DNA of 64,000 nt from Streptomyces sp. NBC_00582. GTDB lineage: Bacteria > Actinomycetota > Actinomycetes > Streptomycetales > Streptomycetaceae. The position numbers were made by a program, and so were the translations under genes. The notes beneath the pieces are model-generated. The model worked only from the letters and a program-made list of their open reading frames with translations. It was not told the origin of the DNA and made no database searches. This document shows, piece by piece, positions 60,807 to 64,000 of the stretch (positions within the stretch are counted from its first letter, which is position 1; every line of letters begins with the position of its first letter). The DNA lies in assembly GCF_036345155.1 (NCBI RefSeq), contig NZ_CP107773.1, positions 186,001 through 250,000 of the forward strand, written 5' to 3'.

Positions 60807-61769
60807 ATGCGGATCACGGTACTGACGGTTCCCGGGTGCCCGAATGCGGCGCCCGCGGCCGAGCGGGTCAGGGCCGTACTGGCCGGGCGGGAAGCGCAGC
60901 TGGACCTGGTCGAGGTGCATGACCTGGCCCAGGCCGCGGAGTGCGGGATGACCGGATCGCCGACCATCCTGGTGGACGGCGTCGATCCGTTCGCATCCGA
61001 AGGGGTGGAGCCGAGCATGTCCTGCCGCCTGTACCGGGGCGCGGACGGCACGGTCTCGGGCGTCCCCGGCGAAGCGGCGCTGTGTCAGGCGCTCACCGGG
61101 CCGCGGCTGGCCGCGTCCGACTGCTGTGAGACGTACGGGCTCGATGCGGTGGGGCGGGCGGGCCGCGGGCGTCGCGCACCGGGCGAGCGAGGACTCAGGG
61201 CGGTGCACCAGGCGGTACTGCGGCACTTCGCCGCCACGGGCGGCCCGCCCGATCCTGCTGCACTCGAGCCGCTCGCCGCGGAAGCCGGCCGGACGGCAGG
61301 TGAGATTCTTCAAGAGCTGGCCGGCGAGGACTTCCTGACCCTGGACGGCCATGGCCGGATCCATGCGGCCTATCCCTTCTCTGCCGCGCCGACCCGTCAC
61401 CGGGTCAAGATCAGCGCAGGTGCCGAGGTGTGGTCGATGTGCGCGATCGACGCACTCGGCATTCCGGCGATGCTCGGCCGGGACGTGGTGATCTCGTCCA
61501 CGGACCCGGTGACCGGCGAGCCGGTCACCCTCACCACCGCCGGCGAGGCAACCGTGTGGAGGCCGGCGAGCGCGGTGGTGTTCATCGGGCAGCGCCCTGG
61601 AGGCGGCCCGGCGGCGACGGCCTGCTGCGACGCGCTGAACTTCTTCACCAGCGATCACAACGCCGGCGCCTGGGCAAGAGAACACCCCGAGGTTCCCGGC
61701 CACGTCATCAGCCAACAGCGCGCCGCTCAGATCGCGGCACAGACCTTCGCCGGCCTGCTCGATGCCTGA
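60807..61769 (+). CDS. merB: Organomercurial lyase MerB with N-terminal thioredoxin-like domain
   Basis: 320 residues. Residues 1-~95 look like a thioredoxin/glutaredoxin-type fold (RITVLTVPGCPNAAPAAERVRAVL, then GSPTILVDGVDPF), with a single Cys11 in the active-site position. Residues ~125-320 are MerB: catalytic Cys212 and Asp215 in WSMCAIDALGIPAML, and Cys273/274 in ACCDALNFF, matching C96, D99 and C159 of E. coli R831b MerB. Cleaves C-Hg bonds. No merA is present in the window. Controlled by the divergent MerR. Confidence 0.92.
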   Translation: MRITVLTVPGCPNAAPAAERVRAVLAGREAQLDLVEVHDLAQAAECGMTGSPTILVDGVDPFASEGVEPSMSCRLYRGADGTVSGVPGEAALCQALTGPRLAASDCCETYGLDAVGRAGRGRRAPGERGLRAVHQAVLRHFAATGGPPDPAALEPLAAEAGRTAGEILQELAGEDFLTLDGHGRIHAAYPFSAAPTRHRVKISAGAEVWSMCAIDALGIPAMLGRDVVISSTDPVTGEPVTLTTAGEATVWRPASAVVFIGQRPGGGPAATACCDALNFFTSDHNAGAWAREHPEVPGHVISQQRAAQIAAQTFAGLLDA

Positions 61770-61806
61770 ACCGCCGCACCCTGCCCGTCCCGGAACCGAG
61801 CCGATC

Positions 61807-62217
61807 TCAGCCCAGGGACTCGATCAGTTCGTTGCAGGCACTCTCGCAGGAGCGGCAGGCTTCGGCGCAGACGCGGCAGTGCTCGTGCATGCCGGCGTGG
61901 GATGCGCACTCGTCGCCGCACGCCTTGCAGACCATGGCGCACGCCTGGAGCATCGCGCGGGTGATGTTGGCGTCGTAGCCGGTGTGGCGGGAGAGCACCG
62001 AGGCGGTGGCGGTGCAGATGTCGGCGCAGTCCATGTCGGTACGGATGCACTTGGTCAGGTCGCCCACCATGCCCTCCGACAGGCAGGCGTCCGCGCACGC
62101 CGTACACGCCTGCGCGCAGGCGATGCATGCTTCGATGCAGGCGGTGAGCTTGGCCTGGTCGATGTCGCCGAGGTCGGCCGGGTAGGTGGCGAGCATGTCC
62201 TTGACGGTGCTGGACAT
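61807..62217 (-). CDS. Four-helix-bundle copper storage-like protein (Csp/DUF326)
   Basis: 136 residues from ATG 62217 with AAGGAGG at eight bases. About 20 cysteines in repeating CxxC/CxxxC spacing (CIEACIACAQACTACADAC, CIRTDMDCADIC, CAMVCKACGDECASH, CRVCAEACRSCESAC) on predicted helices, as in Csp proteins that fill a helical bundle with Cu(I). No Tat or Sec signal, so cytosolic (Csp3-like). Confidence 0.88.
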   Translation of the reverse strand: MSSTVKDMLATYPADLGDIDQAKLTACIEACIACAQACTACADACLSEGMVGDLTKCIRTDMDCADICTATASVLSRHTGYDANITRAMLQACAMVCKACGDECASHAGMHEHCRVCAEACRSCESACNELIESLG

Positions 62218-62359
62218 CACGGGTGCCTCCTTCATACCGCGGGCCGGCGGCTCCGGTCGGCCGCCTCGCGAGCCCCGGTACACCTCCAGCTAACCCCCGC
62301 CGGCGCGAACGCGCCCGGCGCACCAGGAGGTGCGCCGGGCGGCCGGGCGAGCGGCTGAG

Positions 62360-62887
62360 TCAGTGGTAGGCGTGGACGACGGCGTGGCCCTTGCCGCGGC
62401 CGATCATCCACTTGTTCACAGGCGTGGTGATCACGAACGCGACCGCGAAGCCGCCCAGGAGCGCCGACCAGAACAGCCCGTCCGACAGGTGGGCGTCCAT
62501 CGCGCCCGGCACGGCCGCGATGATGCCGTTGTCGACGAGTTCCATCACCGCGATCGATACGGTGTCCGCGGCCAGCGCGACCTTGATCGCGCTCTTCCAG
62601 TCCAGTCCGGCCCGGCGGACCGCGAACAGGGTGAAGGAGTAGCCGAAGACGAACGCGAGCGCGATCGCCAGGACCATGGTCTCCACGTTGCCCCACATCA
62701 GGGCGGTGCCGATGACCATGCCGAGGATCTCGCCGATAGCGCAGCCGGTCAGGCAGTGCAGCGTCGCCTTCGCCGCCGTCGGCCAAGACGCCCCGGCCGC
62801 GTGGCCGCCGTGGCCGTGACCGTTGTGTGCCTGGTGGGCGGCGTGGTCGTGCGCGGTGCCGGTGTGGTCCATGACGTTCATCTCCAT
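62360..62887 (-). CDS. DUF4396 membrane protein with His-rich N-terminus
   Basis: 175 residues from ATG 62887. N-terminus is His-rich (DHTGTAHDHAAHQAHNGHGHGGH), probably metal-binding. Four hydrophobic segments follow with LHCLTGCAIGEILGMVIG and the conserved ALAADTVSIAVMELVDN, as in DUF4396. Such proteins occur in metal-handling islands; substrate unknown. A CstR/CsoR-type operator lies 46 bp upstream. Confidence 0.82.
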   Translation of the reverse strand: MEMNVMDHTGTAHDHAAHQAHNGHGHGGHAAGASWPTAAKATLHCLTGCAIGEILGMVIGTALMWGNVETMVLAIALAFVFGYSFTLFAVRRAGLDWKSAIKVALAADTVSIAVMELVDNGIIAAVPGAMDAHLSDGLFWSALLGGFAVAFVITTPVNKWMIGRGKGHAVVHAYH

Positions 62888-62932
62888 TCCCGTCCCATGT
62901 GGCCCGTTCCCGGATCCCACACCCAGAACAAT

Positions 62933-62949
62933 ATACCCCCCAGGGGTAT
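62933..62949. promoter_or_regulatory. CstR/CsoR-type operator 4
   Basis: ATACCCCCCAGGGGTAT upstream of the DUF4396 gene, same class as the three operators at 56491 and 59435-59485. Confidence 0.8.
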
Positions 62950-62953
62950 TCCT

Positions 62954-63856
62954 CTAGTGGTTGTCGATGGCTGCGGAGGGGCGGTGGAGGACGGTCCAGG
63001 TGCGGCCGGCGTCGGTGGACTCGTAGACGGTGTCGGTGCTGTCGGCGGCCAGCAGCCGCTGCGCGGTCACCGCGGCGAGCACGGTGGGCTCCCCTCCTTC
63101 GGGCAGGCGGCCGTTCTCCGTCCACGTCCGGCCGTCGCGGCTGTTGACGAAGCGGCCGTCCGCGGCCAGCGCGATGAGGAGTCCGGGCTCCGGCTCGTCG
63201 ACGGCAACCAGGCCCAAGGCTGCGGGGACAGCCCGGAAGGTGCGCCCTGCGTCCGTGCTGCGCTCAAGTCCCTTTCCGGTGGCCGCCCAGACGGTGTCAG
63301 GGTTCTGGGCGTGGGCGGCGAGGTCGAGCAGGGGCAGCGCGGCGCGCTGGTCCCAGGTGCGGCCGCCGTCGGTGCTGGCCCACAGCTTCCCGCTCTGGCT
63401 GTCGAACCCGTACAGCGTGCTGCCGGCCTGTTCGAGGGCGTGGAAGTCTGCTTCGCCCTCGGCGGAGAGGGTGTTCCAGGTGCGGCCGGCGTCCGTGCTG
63501 CGGATCAGGCCCAGGTGCGGTGATCGGGCATCCGGGTCGGTCGGGGAGGGGTGGCCGCTGGCCAGGAAGGTGGACGGGCCGGTGACGGTGAAGCCCATGG
63601 TGTCCTGGTAGCGGCCGGCCACGCGGGCCGCCTTCCCGTCGCTGAGGCGGAAGACGCCGTGGTGGCCGGCGGCGTAGACGGTGTTGTCCGACGGGTCGAC
63701 GCCGAGCCCGTGCAGGTGACCGGTGCCGGGGTCTGCGGCGGTGGTGGTGTTCTGGTCGGGGTCGGAGGTGGAGCAGGCGGCAAGCAGGGCAACGGCTGCT
63801 GCCAGGAGGGCGGCCGTCCGGCCACCGCGAGGGAGTATGCGGGCGGGGGTGATCAC
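62954..63856 (-). CDS. Lipoprotein with BNR/sialidase-like repeats
   Basis: 300 residues from GTG 63856. Signal and lipobox LLAAAVALLAACSTSD. Several BNR-type repeats S(T/R)DAGRTW (for example RSTDAGRTWNTL, ASTDGGRTWDQ, RSTDAGRTFRAV, ESTDAGRTWTVL) imply a beta-propeller, as in the F510_1955-type glycosylhydrolase-like proteins often found beside DUF305/copper genes. Enzyme activity not evident. Confidence 0.85.
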   Translation of the reverse strand: MITPARILPRGGRTAALLAAAVALLAACSTSDPDQNTTTAADPGTGHLHGLGVDPSDNTVYAAGHHGVFRLSDGKAARVAGRYQDTMGFTVTGPSTFLASGHPSPTDPDARSPHLGLIRSTDAGRTWNTLSAEGEADFHALEQAGSTLYGFDSQSGKLWASTDGGRTWDQRAALPLLDLAAHAQNPDTVWAATGKGLERSTDAGRTFRAVPAALGLVAVDEPEPGLLIALAADGRFVNSRDGRTWTENGRLPEGGEPTVLAAVTAQRLLAADSTDTVYESTDAGRTWTVLHRPSAAIDNH

Positions 63857-63952
63857 GGCGGGTCCAAGCTGTCGGTGGGGAAGCGAAGCGGGGGTGTGCC
63901 GCGGCGGGCGGGCACCGGCTGGCGCCCGCCCGCTCTCGTCTGCGGCGTCCGG

Positions 63953-64000
63953 TCAGTTCTTGCCGAGCAGCTTGTTCATCTGGGTGATCTCCGCGGTCTG
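63953..64000 (-). CDS. C-terminal end of a probable DUF305 protein (partial)
   Basis: Only the last 15 codons are inside the window: QTAEITQMNKLLGKN then TGA. The Q-x-x-EI-x-x-M-x-x-L ending fits DUF305 proteins, which often neighbour BNR lipoproteins and copper genes. The assignment rests on these residues and context. Confidence 0.5.
   Translation of the reverse strand, partial: QTAEITQMNKLLGKN

Overview
The window is high-GC actinobacterial DNA, almost certainly Streptomyces. GTG and TTG starts are common, several genes look leaderless with a TAGGCT-type -10 a few bases before the start, and tightly overlapping ATGA/GTGA gene junctions are frequent. The mix of Tad-type pilus genes, a DUF2637-like membrane protein, a toxin-antitoxin pair, a tRNA, gene scraps and several metal and sulfur detoxification modules points to accessory DNA such as a large (linear) plasmid or a chromosomal arm. 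I see no replication initiator, integrase or complete transposase, so the replicon type is inference.

Layout. 1-694 is the start of a prepilin peptidase running off the left edge. 1.1-24.3 kb is a poorly characterised accessory block: a DUF2637-like membrane protein preceded by an 83-bp perfect tandem duplication, a CoiA-like protein, a 1258-residue protein ending in a PD-(D/E)XK-type nuclease motif, an RHH antitoxin/Fic-like toxin/HEAGH peptidase operon, an 836-residue zinc-finger-like protein, two large proteins with possible helix-turn-helix segments, a trypsin-like protease, and a translationally coupled three-gene operon whose last product has a HEPN Rx4H motif and zinc ribbons. 24.4-25.5 kb holds two unrecognised genes.

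25.9-37.7 kb is one long minus-strand operon for a Tad/Flp-type pilus or secretion machine: lipoprotein, secreted protein, SAF/CpaB-like, TadZ/CpaE-like, TadA ATPase, TadB, TadC, a small Flp-like pilin, three TadE/G-like pseudopilins, and a 1264-residue LysM-membrane-BTAD protein. An XRE regulator sits just upstream. 38.6-43.1 kb has small genes, a strong terminator, a protein sharing its N-terminal module with the 836-residue protein, a lipoprotein, and a mosaic of scraps that includes copies of pieces of two genes elsewhere in this window.

43.3-49.1 kb contains three consecutive minus-strand transcription units with the same unusual AT-rich promoter element (AAATCCAATTAcGCAATA on the plus strand). 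One unit starts with a probable tRNA-Ile with anticodon UAU; another starts with an AAA15-like ATPase whose Walker A lysine and Walker B glutamate are both replaced.

49.6-64 kb is a detoxification island: MFS transporter plus ArsO-like monooxygenase; methyltransferase divergent from a CmtR-like sensor, cation transporter and LspA; CadD; a persulfide-responsive set (CstR, rhodanese-DUF2892, TauE/SafE, rhodanese, MBL-rhodanese) with repeated ATACCC...GGGTAT operators; ArsR; MerR divergent from a MerB fused to a thioredoxin-like domain; a four-helix-bundle copper-storage-like protein; a DUF4396 membrane protein with the same type of operator; a BNR-repeat lipoprotein; and the end of a probable DUF305 protein.
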